Positions 7,797 to 16,228 of a DNA stretch of 64,000 nt are shown piece by piece. The notes beneath the pieces are model-generated. The model was given only the letters and a program-made list of their open reading frames with translations, was not told the origin of the DNA and made no database searches. The position numbers and the translations under genes are program-made. The stretch is from contig NZ_LGYZ01000088.1 of NCBI RefSeq assembly GCF_001310275.1, positions 1 through 64,000 of the forward strand, written 5' to 3'. The DNA comes from Nocardia arizonensis. GTDB taxonomy: Bacteria > Actinomycetota > Actinomycetes > Mycobacteriales > Mycobacteriaceae. Position 1 is the stretch's first letter; the number at the start of each line of letters is the position of its first letter.

Positions 7797-9182
7797 ATGA
7801 CTGACCTCCCCTTCGGATTCTCGAACGACGACGACGACGCGCGCAAGCGTCGCGAGGAACCGAGCGGCGCCGATCCGAACAATCCGTTCGGATTCGCGAT
7901 GGGCGGCGCGGGCGGATTCGATCCCTCGCAGCTGGGTCAGATGCTGACGCAACTCGGTCAAATGCTCAGCGGTATGGGCACGCCGGGGACGCAGACCGGC
8001 CCGGTCAACTACGACGTGGCCAAGCGCCTGGCGCGCCAACAACTCGGCTCCTCGGTGTCGCCGGTGTCGGCGGGCACCGCCAAGGCCGTCGCCGACGCCG
8101 CGCATCTGGCCGAACTCTGGCTCGACGGCGCCACTACCCTGCCCGCGGGCGCGAGCCGCACGGTGGCGTGGACGCCGAACGACTGGATCGAGGAGACGCT
8201 GCCCACCTGGAAGCGGCTCTGCGACCCGGTGGCCGAACAGATCTCGGGCATGTGGAGTGCGCAACTGCCCGAGGAGGCCAAGCAGTTCGCCGCGCCGATG
8301 GTCGGGATGCTGGGCCAGATGGGCGGACTCGCCTTCGGATCGCAGCTCGGTCAGGCGCTCGGTCAGCTGGCCAAGGAAGTGCTGACCTCCACCGATATCG
8401 GTCTGCCGCTGGGTCCGAGCGCGACCGCGGCCCTGCTGCCCGCGGCCATCGCGGAGTTCAGCCGAGGTCTCGAACAGCCCGAGAGCGAGATCATGGTGTT
8501 CCTCGCCGCGCGCGAGGCGGCCCATCAGCGGCTGTTCCATCACGTGCCGTGGCTGCGCCAGCAGGTGCTCGGCGCGGTCGAGGACTACGCGCGCGGCATC
8601 AGGATGGATTTCTCCGCACTGGAACAGGCCGCGCAGGGCATCGATCCGATGGCGCTGAGCGATCCGTCCAAACTCGAGGAGATCCTGTCCAAGGGCGCCT
8701 TCGAACCACAGACGACCCCCGAACAGAAGCAGGCGCTGGAACGGCTGGAGACGCTGTTGGCCCTGATCGAGGGCTGGGTTCAGGTCGTGGTGGCCGATGC
8801 GGTGGGTGAGCGGCTGCCGGGCGCGTTCGCCCTCGCCGAGACGTTGCGCCGCCGTCGCGCAACCGGCGGTCCCGCCGAACAGACCTTCGCCACCCTGGTC
8901 GGCCTGGAACTGCGCCCCCGCAAACTGCGCGAGGCCGCGGCGCTGTGGCGGCGGCTGACCTCCGACGCGGGCACGCAGGCGCGCGACGGCGTGTGGGCCC
9001 ATCCTGATCTGCTGCCCGATTCCGAGGACCTCGACTCCCCCGCCGGTTTCATCGATGCGGTGATCGGCGGCGGCGCCACCGCCTTCGACGATCCGCTGGC
9101 CCAGCTCGCCGAGACCGAGGCACGCGAGGCCGCCGAACGCGCCGACAAGGACCGCGACGCCGAGAGCGGCGACGCTTCCTGA
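7797..9182 (+). CDS. DUF2342 zinc-dependent metalloprotease-like protein (Rv3195-like)
   Basis: The 461-residue protein starts with a Gly/Met/Gln-rich region (FDPSQLGQMLTQLGQMLSG) and a long helical domain. The family hallmark AAREAAHQRLFHHVPWLRQQ lies near residue 240; the E-A-A-H arrangement resembles the HExxH zincin site only loosely, so protease activity is a family annotation, not something the sequence proves. Databases also call this group coenzyme F420 biosynthesis-associated, without a known reaction. It has no signal peptide and is probably cytoplasmic. It is divergent from the Lon-like protease, and the order matches Rv3194c-Rv3195. Confidence 0.85.
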   Translation: MTDLPFGFSNDDDDARKRREEPSGADPNNPFGFAMGGAGGFDPSQLGQMLTQLGQMLSGMGTPGTQTGPVNYDVAKRLARQQLGSSVSPVSAGTAKAVADAAHLAELWLDGATTLPAGASRTVAWTPNDWIEETLPTWKRLCDPVAEQISGMWSAQLPEEAKQFAAPMVGMLGQMGGLAFGSQLGQALGQLAKEVLTSTDIGLPLGPSATAALLPAAIAEFSRGLEQPESEIMVFLAAREAAHQRLFHHVPWLRQQVLGAVEDYARGIRMDFSALEQAAQGIDPMALSDPSKLEEILSKGAFEPQTTPEQKQALERLETLLALIEGWVQVVVADAVGERLPGAFALAETLRRRRATGGPAEQTFATLVGLELRPRKLREAAALWRRLTSDAGTQARDGVWAHPDLLPDSEDLDSPAGFIDAVIGGGATAFDDPLAQLAETEAREAAERADKDRDAESGDAS

Positions 9183-9267
9183 ATTCGCTTGTGAACAGCG
9201 CCGATTCCTGTGCATAACCCGGTGTCGCGGGACCGGCGGCGTCCGCCGATTGCGCATACTTCCGGGT

Positions 9268-10128
9268 ATGACGACCAATGGCGTGCGGGGACCGATGCTG
9301 AATCCGCGGGTGACCGTGCTGGTGCGCCCCTCCGGTGTGGTGCAGTTGGGCTGGGATCCCGAGCGGGCGCTGCTGCTCGACCCGCCCGGCCTCGACACCG
9401 CGACGGTGCTCGCCTTCCTGCGCTCGCTCGACGGTCTGCACACCCGGCCGCAGGTCGTCTGGCAGGCGGGCGAGGCCGGTATCCCGCCGGAGCGGGCCAC
9501 GGCGCTGCTCACCGAGATAGATGAGGCCGGATTGCTCGTCCACCCGCAGCCGCGCGGCGGATACGTCCGCTCGGTGCGCCTGCACGGACTCGGCCCGTTG
9601 ACCGATGCCCTGGCAATCGGGCTGCGCCGCCTCGGCATTCGACCTGAACGCTCGCGCGGCTACGCCCCCGATATCGTGAACGCCCGCCGGCGGGCCGATC
9701 TCGTGGTGCTCGCCGACGATTTGGTCGTCGATCCGCAGTTGGCAAGTGAACTGGTCCTCCACCGAATTCCCCATTTGCAGGTGCGGATTCGCGATGGCAA
9801 GGGCGTCATCGGGCCCTTGGTGCTGCCCGGGGAGACGAGCTGTCTGCGGTGCGCGGATCTGACGCGGTCGGATTTCGACGCGGACTGGCCGCATCTGGCC
9901 GCGCAACTGCTCGGTCGGGTCGGGCACGCCACCCCCGCCGCCATCGCCGCGACGGCGGCGCTGGCCCTGAACGAGGTCGAATCGGTCATCGCCTGTTCGC
10001 CCCTGCGCACCCCCGCGACCTTGGACGCCACTCTCGAACTCGATCTCGATTCCCATCTGATCGAACAGCGGCTGTGGGCGCCGCACGAGGCATGCGGATG
10101 TCGCGCCGTTGCGGCGGTCTCGACGTGA
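9268..10128 (+). CDS. ThiF/TOMM cyclodehydratase-like protein (Rv3196-like)
   Basis: This 286-residue protein has the segment LVLPGETSCLRCADLTRSDF followed by WPHLAAQL, which resembles the ThiF-like partner of thiazole/oxazole-modified peptide systems. C-terminal cysteines (EACGCRA) could complete a CxxC zinc site. No YcaO gene or precursor peptide is visible nearby, and the gene sits in a conserved housekeeping block, so a RiPP role is not supported here. An in-frame TTG at 9250 is possible, but the ATG at 9268 gives a cleaner N-terminus. It lies between the DUF2342 and ABC1 kinase genes, 76 bp before the latter. Confidence 0.7.
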   Translation: MTTNGVRGPMLNPRVTVLVRPSGVVQLGWDPERALLLDPPGLDTATVLAFLRSLDGLHTRPQVVWQAGEAGIPPERATALLTEIDEAGLLVHPQPRGGYVRSVRLHGLGPLTDALAIGLRRLGIRPERSRGYAPDIVNARRRADLVVLADDLVVDPQLASELVLHRIPHLQVRIRDGKGVIGPLVLPGETSCLRCADLTRSDFDADWPHLAAQLLGRVGHATPAAIAATAALALNEVESVIACSPLRTPATLDATLELDLDSHLIEQRLWAPHEACGCRAVAAVST

Positions 10129-10204
10129 CCGGACTCACAGCGCAGGCGCGAAAGAGATCGGCGGGGGATGGCGATCCGCCCGGATCGTCGGCCATGATGG
10201 GTAC

Positions 10205-11548
10205 GTGTCCGAGATCGTGCGCCGTCGCTCCTCCCGCAATGCCAAGTTGGCGAAGATTCCGTTGGGTATCGCCGGGCGGGCGGCCGTCGGATTCGGGCGC
10301 AAGCTCGCGGGCGGCGACAAGTCCGAGATCAATGCCCAGCTCAACCAGAAGGCCGCCGAACAGCTGTTCTCGGTCCTCGGTGAGCTCAAGGGCGGCGCCA
10401 TGAAGTTCGGGCAGGCGCTCAGCGTCATGGAGGCGGCGGTTCCCGAGGAATTCGGCGAGCACTACCGGGAGGCGCTGACCAAACTCCAGGCCGCGGCCCC
10501 GCCCATGCCCGCCGCTACCGTGCACCGGGTACTCGACCAGCAGCTCGGCACGCAGTGGCGCTCCAGGTTCCAGTCCTTCGACGACCAACCCGCCGCCTCC
10601 GCCAGTATCGGCCAGGTGCACCGCGCGGTGTGGTCCGACGGTCGCGCGGTCGCGGTGAAAGTGCAGTATCCGGGCGCGGACGAGGCGCTGCGCGCCGACC
10701 TCAAGACGCTCTCGCGCATGACGGGCCTGCTGTCGTCGGTGCTGCCGGGCGCCGATGTCAAACCGGTGCTGGCCGAGATCACCGAACGCACCGAGGAGGA
10801 GCTCGACTACCGCAACGAGGCCGCCAACCAGCGCGCCTTCGCCAAGGCATTCGACGGCCACGCGGATATCCGGGTGCCGAAGGTGGTGGCGAGCGCGCCG
10901 AAGGTGATCGTCACCGAATGGCTGGACGGCACGGCTGTGTCGAAGATCATCCAGCGTGGCATCGAGGATCCGGCGGGAACCCGGGACCTGCGCAATCGAG
11001 TCGCCCTGCTGATGGGCCGGTTCCACTTCTCGTCACCGGAGACGGTGGGTCTGCTGCACGCCGATCCGCATCCCGGCAATTTCATGATGCTCGAGGACGG
11101 CACGCTGGGGGTCATCGACTTCGGCGCGTGCGCACCGCTGCCCAATGGCTTTCCCGAGATCCTCGGCCGGATGCTGCGGCTGGCGGTCGCCGAGAAGTTC
11201 GAGGAACTGACCGAACTGCTCTACGACCACGGGTGGGTCATTCCGGGCCGGACCATCACCCACCAGGAGATCGCCGACTACCTGCGGCCGTTCACCGACC
11301 CGATTCGCACCGAATCGTTCCACTTCACCCGCAAATGGATGCAGCGGGTGGCCGGCAAGGCCTCCGATCTGTCGAGTGCGGAGATGAAGACCGCGCGGGC
11401 CCTACAACTGCCCGCCGAGTACGTGATGATCTTCCGGGTGCTCGGCGGATCGGTGGGCATTCTCGCCCAGCTCGACGCCGAGATCCCGTTCATGCAGTTG
11501 GCCAATACCTGGCTGCCGGGGATGCGCGAGGAACGCTCGGCCAGCTGA
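10205..11548 (+). CDS. ABC1/AarF (UbiB) family atypical kinase (Rv3197-like)
   Basis: The 447-residue protein carries all ABC1 motifs: the KFGQALSVMEAAVP block, the Ala-rich QPAASASIGQVH loop that replaces a Gly-rich loop, the catalytic Lys in AVAVKVQYP, HADPHPGNFMMLEDG as the catalytic loop, and VIDFGACAPL as the DFG equivalent. These proteins bind ATP and support lipid or quinone metabolism; in mycobacteria the neighbour of whiB7 has been linked to macrolide tolerance. The GTG at 10205 begins VSEIVRRRSS; the longer open frame upstream has no start support. It converges on whiB7 across a shared terminator. Confidence 0.9.
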   Translation: MSEIVRRRSSRNAKLAKIPLGIAGRAAVGFGRKLAGGDKSEINAQLNQKAAEQLFSVLGELKGGAMKFGQALSVMEAAVPEEFGEHYREALTKLQAAAPPMPAATVHRVLDQQLGTQWRSRFQSFDDQPAASASIGQVHRAVWSDGRAVAVKVQYPGADEALRADLKTLSRMTGLLSSVLPGADVKPVLAEITERTEEELDYRNEAANQRAFAKAFDGHADIRVPKVVASAPKVIVTEWLDGTAVSKIIQRGIEDPAGTRDLRNRVALLMGRFHFSSPETVGLLHADPHPGNFMMLEDGTLGVIDFGACAPLPNGFPEILGRMLRLAVAEKFEELTELLYDHGWVIPGRTITHQEIADYLRPFTDPIRTESFHFTRKWMQRVAGKASDLSSAEMKTARALQLPAEYVMIFRVLGGSVGILAQLDAEIPFMQLANTWLPGMREERSAS

Positions 11549-11683
11549 CAGCCGAATCGAGTTCCGCCTCGGTCGATTTCGGCGCGCGACCGCCCGGCAC
11601 GGCTGGTCGCGCCGAGTGGACGTACGCCAAAGCCCGCGCCGATGCGCCGATGCGCCGAAAAGCCTTGCCCGGGAACGCAAACG

Positions 11684-11714
11684 AGCCGCGCACCGGATCT
11701 CGCGGTGTGCGGCT
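11684..11714. terminator. Terminator between the ABC1 kinase gene and whiB7
   Basis: AGCCGCGCACCG (11684-11695) pairs with CGGTGTGCGGCT (11703-11714) in a 12-bp stem with one G-U pair on the plus strand. The plus-strand flank TGTCTGCTTTCTC and the minus-strand flank CGTTTGCGTT are both T-containing, so it probably ends both transcripts. The remainder of the 316-bp gap 11549-11864 shows no gene. Confidence 0.65.
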
Positions 11715-11864
11715 TGTCTGCTTTCTCGTTCCTGGGCCCGGCGACGGACGAGCGGGCCTCAGCGACCGGAGGGAGGGAAGTCATCGGCCCCGGACCCACC
11801 GCCCGACCGCTCACGACAGCGGTGCGGGTGGTGGGTCCGGGAAACCGGGGCGGACGGTGGTCGG

Positions 11865-12188
11865 TCATGCGGAAACCGCGACCTTGCGCGGACGGCCGCG
11901 CGGGCGCTTGCGGGCGATCACGACTCCCTGGTCGAAGATCTCACCGCCCCAAACACCCCACGGCTCACCGCGATCGAGGGCAGCGCTCAGGCAACCCTTG
12001 CGGATCGGGCACGACTCGCACAGCGCCTTGGCCTGCTCCAACTGGGCGGGGCTCTCGGCGAACCAGAGATCGGGATCTCCGGCCCGGCAGGGCAGGACCT
12101 TGTTGACCTCCCGGGTGCGGGACGGCCGGGCCACGGTTCGGCATGTCACGTGAGTGGTGGCCTGCGGCCAGCTCTCGGCGGTGAACAC
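11865..12188 (-). CDS. whiB7: WhiB7 iron-sulfur transcriptional regulator
   Basis: This 107-residue protein has the four WhiB cysteines (C34 in LPCRAGDPDLWFAE, then C57, C60 and C66 in ALCESCPIRKGC) that hold a [4Fe-4S] cluster. The GVWGGE turn binds the SigA region, and the C-terminal AT-hook RGRPRK distinguishes WhiB7 from other Wbl proteins. WhiB7 activates intrinsic resistance genes after ribosome-targeting antibiotics and activates itself. The GTG at 12188 has AAGGAG at a proper distance. It lies between the ABC1 kinase and uvrD2 as in M. tuberculosis. Its promoter, long leader and attenuator are listed separately. Confidence 0.95.
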   Translation of the reverse strand: MFTAESWPQATTHVTCRTVARPSRTREVNKVLPCRAGDPDLWFAESPAQLEQAKALCESCPIRKGCLSAALDRGEPWGVWGGEIFDQGVVIARKRPRGRPRKVAVSA

Positions 12189-12276
12189 GTCGGTTCTCCT
12201 TCAGCTTCGTTTGCAGCGGTTCGTTTGTTCTCCACGAAACCGGTGGCAATACGGCTGAAGTGCCGCTGAAAACATT

Positions 12277-12308
12277 GGCCACGGTTTCGCTTCGTGCGAT
12301 CCGTGGCC
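12277..12308 (-). terminator. Attenuator-like hairpin in the whiB7 leader
   Basis: On the reverse strand GGCCACGG (12308-12301) pairs with CCGTGGCC (12284-12277), with an inner CGC/GCG pairing, followed by AATGTTTTC. The element lies 88 nt upstream of the whiB7 start and 19 nt downstream of the end of a leader open frame. This is the position of a transcription attenuator; whiB7 leaders in mycobacteria are known to use an upstream frame and attenuation. Confidence 0.6.
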
Positions 12309-12327
12309 AGGAGGTCTGGGGAGTCCC

Positions 12328-12666
12328 CTACCTAGATCGACATCTGCGTCGAATCCTGATCACGGTCGCTTGGTGTGCGGTGCGGAGGCGGGCTGCCCGC
12401 ATATCGAATGCCTGCTCATTACCGGCCTCGAATGCGACGGCGCCGGCGGCTTCGACAGCCGCCGGGTGCCAGCTACCGCTGGACTTGTCCTGCCGCAGAA
12501 CACGAGTCGGCAGATGCGTGCACGAGACCTCCGTGCGGAATGCGGAATCGCCGATGGTGCCTACGGAAGACAGACCGATCCCCTGCAAGGCGAGGATCCC
12601 CCGGGAGGCCGACATGGGTGAATTCACCGCACCGCCGAAAGCTTTGTCGGTCACGATGCCGTTCAT
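12328..12666 (-). CDS. Candidate upstream leader ORF (112 codons) of whiB7
   Basis: The ATG at 12666 is preceded by GGAGGGAGG at a suitable distance, and the frame encodes MNGIVTDKAFGGAVNSPMSA and onward for 112 residues, ending RRRCRSR. The N-terminal 45 residues have balanced composition, while the C-terminal part is Ala/Arg-rich and less convincing. It starts about 70 nt after the predicted whiB7 transcription start and stops just before the attenuator-like hairpin, so it may be the regulatory frame that senses translation stress. No domain is recognised. It could also be chance coding in high-GC sequence. Confidence 0.4.
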   Translation of the reverse strand: MNGIVTDKAFGGAVNSPMSASRGILALQGIGLSSVGTIGDSAFRTEVSCTHLPTRVLRQDKSSGSWHPAAVEAAGAVAFEAGNEQAFDMRAARLRTAHQATVIRIRRRCRSR

Positions 12667-12740
12667 CGGTCTGCCTCCCTCCTGTACTCGTAATCTGTCG
12701 GAACTGTGCGCGCCGGAATACCCTCCCGGTGCGTGATCCC

Positions 12741-12777
12741 ACCATATGCGGTGCCGGCTGAACCGACAACCTATTTT
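12741..12777 (-). promoter_or_regulatory. whiB7 autoregulatory promoter with AT box
   Basis: Read on the reverse strand: AAAAT (12777-12773), three bases, TTGTCG as -35 (12769-12764), a 17-bp spacer, then TATGGT as -10 (12746-12741). An AT-rich box three bases upstream of -35 is the hallmark of WhiB7-SigA promoters, contacted by the AT-hook. The predicted transcription start is near 12734, giving a leader of about 545 nt. The AT box lies directly before the uvrD2 stop codon. Confidence 0.72.
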
Positions 12778-14925
12778 CTACCTGCGGTTTTGGGATACGG
12801 ATCGCATCCGCGACGCGACGATCGCGAGCACCTCGGCGCCGTAGTCGACGATCTTCTTCGCCCCGACACCCGCGATCGCGCCGAGCGCACGGTCATCGGC
12901 GGGCAGTTGTTCGGCGATAGCGGTGAGAGTGGTGTCGGTGAACACCACGAATTCGCGCACCCGCAGCGCTTCGGCCTTCTCACCACGCCACTGCTTCAGT
13001 GCCTCGAGCAGCACGTCGTCGAGTTCGGCCGGGCAGCGCCGACAGCGGCCGAGCATGGTGGCGTAGGTGCCGACGAGCGGTTTGGCGCAGATCCGGCAGG
13101 TCGGGCGGACCGCCCCGGGCCTGGCCGCCTGGACCGCGACGCGCGAGGCGGGCGAATCGTCGGGAACAAGACCGTTGAGGAAGCGCGACCGGCGACGGTT
13201 GCGCCTGCCGCCCTCGGTGCGCGCGAGCGCCCAGGACAACCGCAGATGTTCGCGTGCGCGGGTGACCCCGACGTAGAGCAGCCGCCGCTCCTCCTCCAGC
13301 GCGGCGGGATCGGCCACCGATCCGTCCTCGCCCAGAACGTGCGCGATCGGCAGCGTGCCGTCGGCCAGACCCACCAGGAACACCGCATCCCATTCGAGTC
13401 CCTTGGCGGCGTGTACGGAGGCCAGCGTGACCCCCTGGACGGTGGGCGGGTGCCGAGCCTCCGCCCGTGCGGCGAGTTCCCGGAGCAGGCCGGCCAGATC
13501 GAGTTCGGCGTCGCGCGAGAGCAGTTCCTCGGTCAGGCGCACCAGCGCGACCAGTGACTCCCACCGCTGTTTCGCCTGCGCGCCCGCCGGTTCCGTCGCG
13601 GTCAACCCGACCGGGGCCAGCGCCGCCTTGACCAAGCTGACCAGCGCCGGGCCGCGCCGCGCGGCGTCGGGCAGATCATCGCGGCCTGCGGCCTGCCGCA
13701 GCACCGAGACCGCTTGGCGGACCTCGGCGCGCTGGAAGAAGCCCTCGCCGCCGCGCACCTGGTACGGAATGCCGAATTCGGTGAGTGCCTGCTCGTAGGA
13801 CTCCGACTGGGCGTTGATCCGATAGAGCACGGCGATCTCCGCGGGCGGCGTGCCCGCCTTGATCAACCGCTTGATCTCGGTCGCCACGGCGGTGGCCTCG
13901 GCGGGGACGTCGTCGTATTCGGCGAACTCCGGCTCGGGCCCGTCGGGGCGCTGGCCGACCAGTTGCAGCCGGGTGCCCGCGATGCGCCCGCGGGCCGCCC
14001 CGATGACCCGGTTGGCCAGCGACACCACCTGCGGTGTCGATCGGTAGTCGCGTTCCAGGCGCACGACGGTCGCCTCGGGGAAGCGCCGCGAGAAGTCCAG
14101 CAGGTAGGAAGGGGTCGCGCCGGTGAAGGAGTAGATGGTCTGGTTGGCGTCGCCGACCACGGTCAGATCGTCGCGCTCGCCGAGCCAGGCGTCGAGGACG
14201 CGCTGTTGCAGCGGGGTGACGTCCTGGTACTCGTCGACGACGAAACTGCGGTAACGGCCGCGGAATTCGTCGGCGACGGCCGGATAGTCCTCGAGGGCGG
14301 CGGCGGTGTGCAGCAACAGATCGTCGAAGTCGAGTAGTAGTCCGTCGGGAGAGGTCTTGAGCGACTCGTAGCCCGAATACACCCGCGCCACCCGCGTGGC
14401 CTCGTAGGGCGGTTCGCGGCGATGCGACGCCGCGGCGGCCGGATAGTCCTCGGGCGCGATCAGCGATGCCTTGGCCCATTCGATCTCGCCGAGCAGGTCG
14501 CGCACGCTCTCGGTGGCCGTCGACAGCCCTTCGCGCTGCGCGGCCTTGGCGACCACCGGGAATTTCGCGTCGAGCAGCCGCCACGGCACCTCGCCGACGA
14601 CCTGCGGCCAGAAGTATTTGAGCTGGCGCAGCGCGGCGGCGTGGAAGGTGCGGGCCTGCACCTGACCGGCCGCGCCGCCCAGTCCGAGTTCGCGCAGCCT
14701 GCCGCGCAGTTCACCGGCCGCGCGCGCGGTGAAGGTGACCGCGAGCACCTGATCGGCCTTGACGTGTCCGGCCGACACCAGGTGCGCGATGCGGTGGGTG
14801 ATGGTCCTGGTCTTGCCGGTTCCCGCGCCCGCGAGCACGCACACCGGGCCCCGGGGCGCCCGCACGGCCGCGGACTGCTCCGCGTCGAGCGCGGCGAGAT
14901 CGAGTGCGGACACGGATTCCATCAT
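12778..14925 (-). CDS. uvrD2: ATP-dependent DNA helicase UvrD2
   Basis: At 715 residues this SF1A helicase is close to mycobacterial UvrD2. Motifs run in order: the Q motif LDAEQSAAVRAP, Walker A LAGAGTGKTRT, FTARAAGELRGR (Ia), VDEYQDVTPLQQ (II), VGDANQTIYSFTGA (III), LERDYRSTPQ (IV), TLASVHAAKGLEWDAVFL (V) and YVGVTRARE (VI). The C-terminus has the UvrD2-specific tetracysteine zinc module (CRICAKPL...CRRCP) and an HRDC domain. UvrD2 unwinds 3'-tailed DNA in repair and is reported to be essential in M. tuberculosis. The ATG at 14925 is chosen because the longer frame to 15279 is antisense to mycoredoxin. Confidence 0.95.
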   Translation of the reverse strand: MMESVSALDLAALDAEQSAAVRAPRGPVCVLAGAGTGKTRTITHRIAHLVSAGHVKADQVLAVTFTARAAGELRGRLRELGLGGAAGQVQARTFHAAALRQLKYFWPQVVGEVPWRLLDAKFPVVAKAAQREGLSTATESVRDLLGEIEWAKASLIAPEDYPAAAASHRREPPYEATRVARVYSGYESLKTSPDGLLLDFDDLLLHTAAALEDYPAVADEFRGRYRSFVVDEYQDVTPLQQRVLDAWLGERDDLTVVGDANQTIYSFTGATPSYLLDFSRRFPEATVVRLERDYRSTPQVVSLANRVIGAARGRIAGTRLQLVGQRPDGPEPEFAEYDDVPAEATAVATEIKRLIKAGTPPAEIAVLYRINAQSESYEQALTEFGIPYQVRGGEGFFQRAEVRQAVSVLRQAAGRDDLPDAARRGPALVSLVKAALAPVGLTATEPAGAQAKQRWESLVALVRLTEELLSRDAELDLAGLLRELAARAEARHPPTVQGVTLASVHAAKGLEWDAVFLVGLADGTLPIAHVLGEDGSVADPAALEEERRLLYVGVTRAREHLRLSWALARTEGGRRNRRRSRFLNGLVPDDSPASRVAVQAARPGAVRPTCRICAKPLVGTYATMLGRCRRCPAELDDVLLEALKQWRGEKAEALRVREFVVFTDTTLTAIAEQLPADDRALGAIAGVGAKKIVDYGAEVLAIVASRMRSVSQNRR

Positions 14926-15006
14926 GACAGTCCGGTCCGACACGTCGGCGTCGGCCGCCACCGGCCCGCCAGGAACAGGATCCGCGCGCGCGGCGTTGCA
15001 CGGTGC

Positions 15007-15264
15007 GTGACTGACGCGAACCCCGCCCTGACCATGTATTCCACCACCTGGTGTGGTTACTGCCGCAGGCTCAAGAAGCAACTGGAAGAGTCGGGCATCA
15101 GCTACGTGGAAATCGATATCGAGCAGGATCCGGCCTCGGCCGAGTTCGTCGGTAGCGTGAACAACGGCAACCACGTGGTGCCGACGGTCAAATTCGCCGA
15201 CGGCTCGACCGCGACGAATCCGTCGCTCGCGCAAGTCAAACAAGTCCTCGCCGGTCTGGCCTGA
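15007..15264 (+). CDS. mrx1: Mycoredoxin-1 (glutaredoxin-like, mycothiol-dependent)
   Basis: The 85-residue thioredoxin-fold protein has the redox motif CGYC in TMYSTTWCGYCRRLKKQL, followed by the cis-Pro in NHVVPTVKFADG. Mycoredoxin reduces mycothiol mixed disulfides on proteins in the cytoplasm. The GTG at 15007 gives a short N-terminal extension; an ATG at 15034 would begin MYSTTWC and is probably too short. It is divergent from uvrD2, as Rv3198A is from Rv3198c. Confidence 0.92.
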   Translation: MTDANPALTMYSTTWCGYCRRLKKQLEESGISYVEIDIEQDPASAEFVGSVNNGNHVVPTVKFADGSTATNPSLAQVKQVLAGLA

Positions 15265-15291
15265 CCGGACCCGTTCCAACCGGCGCGCGGA

Positions 15292-16191
15292 TCAGTCCTG
15301 GGCGGCCCAGGATTCGAGAATGGTCCGCGCGATGGAGATCGTCCCCGGCAACAGCAACCGGACGCTCGCGTCGCGCGTGGACCAGTCACCCGCAGCGAGT
15401 GCCGCGCGCACCTCGTCACGGGTGAACCAGTGCGCCTCGGCGATCTCTCCGTCGGAGAAGACCAGCGGCTGGTCCGCATCAGCGACCGCGGCGAAACCCA
15501 GCATCAGCGACCGGGGGAACGGCCACGGCTGACTGCCCAGATAGCGGATATCGCGGACGTCGAGACCCACCTCCTCCTTCATCTCCCGCTCGACGCACCG
15601 TTCCAGCGACTCGCCCACCTCGACGAATCCGGCCAGGATGGAGTACAGGACCGGCGGCCAGGCGTGCTGGCGCGCCAACAGCACCCGGTCGGCGCCGTCG
15701 TGGATCAGGCAGATGACCGCCGGGTCGATACGCGGGAACTCCTCCTTCCCGTCCTCGCTCACCCGTGACCAGCCGCCCTTGGCCAGCACCGTCGCGGCAC
15801 CGCCCGTGGCGTCGAATCCGGCCTTGTCGTGCCAATTCAGCAGTGCCAGGGCCGAGGAGAGCACCCCTGCGGTGAAATCGTCGATGTCGTCGGCGAGGCG
15901 GCGCAGGTCGGTCAGCTCGCCGCCGAGGTCGGGATCGCGCACCGCCCACAGATGTCTGCCGTCGCCGATACCGAGGAATACGGCGGCCGGACTCGGCTCC
16001 GCGGACAGGCTCACGGCGTCGTCGAAGACGAGGACGCTACCGGCCATGCGCACTTGACCGCGCGAATTCACGCGCAGCAGCCCGGCGCGCGCCCACCCCT
16101 CCTTCAGCGCCTGCTCGTCGGACCGGACATGCTCGGCCCGATCGACGGCGGAACGTGACAGCAGCGGCACGGAATTCAGATCGAAGGACAC
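15292..16191 (-). CDS. nudC: NAD(+)/NADH diphosphatase NudC
   Basis: This 299-residue protein has an N-terminal NUDIX-like domain, a linker, and a catalytic Nudix domain with the box GFVEVGESLERCVEREMKEE followed by the NudC hallmark SQPWPFPRSLM. It hydrolyses NADH to NMNH and AMP and can remove NAD caps from RNA. The four zinc-ribbon cysteines of E. coli NudC are absent: the corresponding stretch (LLNWHDKAGFDATGGAATVL) has no cysteine. As I recall, the M. tuberculosis orthologue shares this, so it is a lineage trait rather than damage. It sits between mycoredoxin and the channel gene as in Rv3198A-Rv3200c. Confidence 0.93.
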   Translation of the reverse strand: MSFDLNSVPLLSRSAVDRAEHVRSDEQALKEGWARAGLLRVNSRGQVRMAGSVLVFDDAVSLSAEPSPAAVFLGIGDGRHLWAVRDPDLGGELTDLRRLADDIDDFTAGVLSSALALLNWHDKAGFDATGGAATVLAKGGWSRVSEDGKEEFPRIDPAVICLIHDGADRVLLARQHAWPPVLYSILAGFVEVGESLERCVEREMKEEVGLDVRDIRYLGSQPWPFPRSLMLGFAAVADADQPLVFSDGEIAEAHWFTRDEVRAALAAGDWSTRDASVRLLLPGTISIARTILESWAAQD

Positions 16192-16228
16192 GTCTCGACC
16201 CTAGTCGTCCCGGCGCGCGGACTCATCC

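Noticed and set aside
7647..9638. Upstream half of the reverse-strand frame ending in the Lon-like protease
   Set aside because: Only residues from 7646 on match the protease; the rest is antisense to the DUF2342 gene and has His/Arg/Gly-rich shadow composition.
9268..10128. RiPP (thiazole/oxazole peptide) biosynthetic cluster
   Set aside because: Only a ThiF/TOMM-like protein is present; no YcaO, dehydrogenase or precursor peptide lies nearby, and the gene is part of a conserved actinobacterial block.
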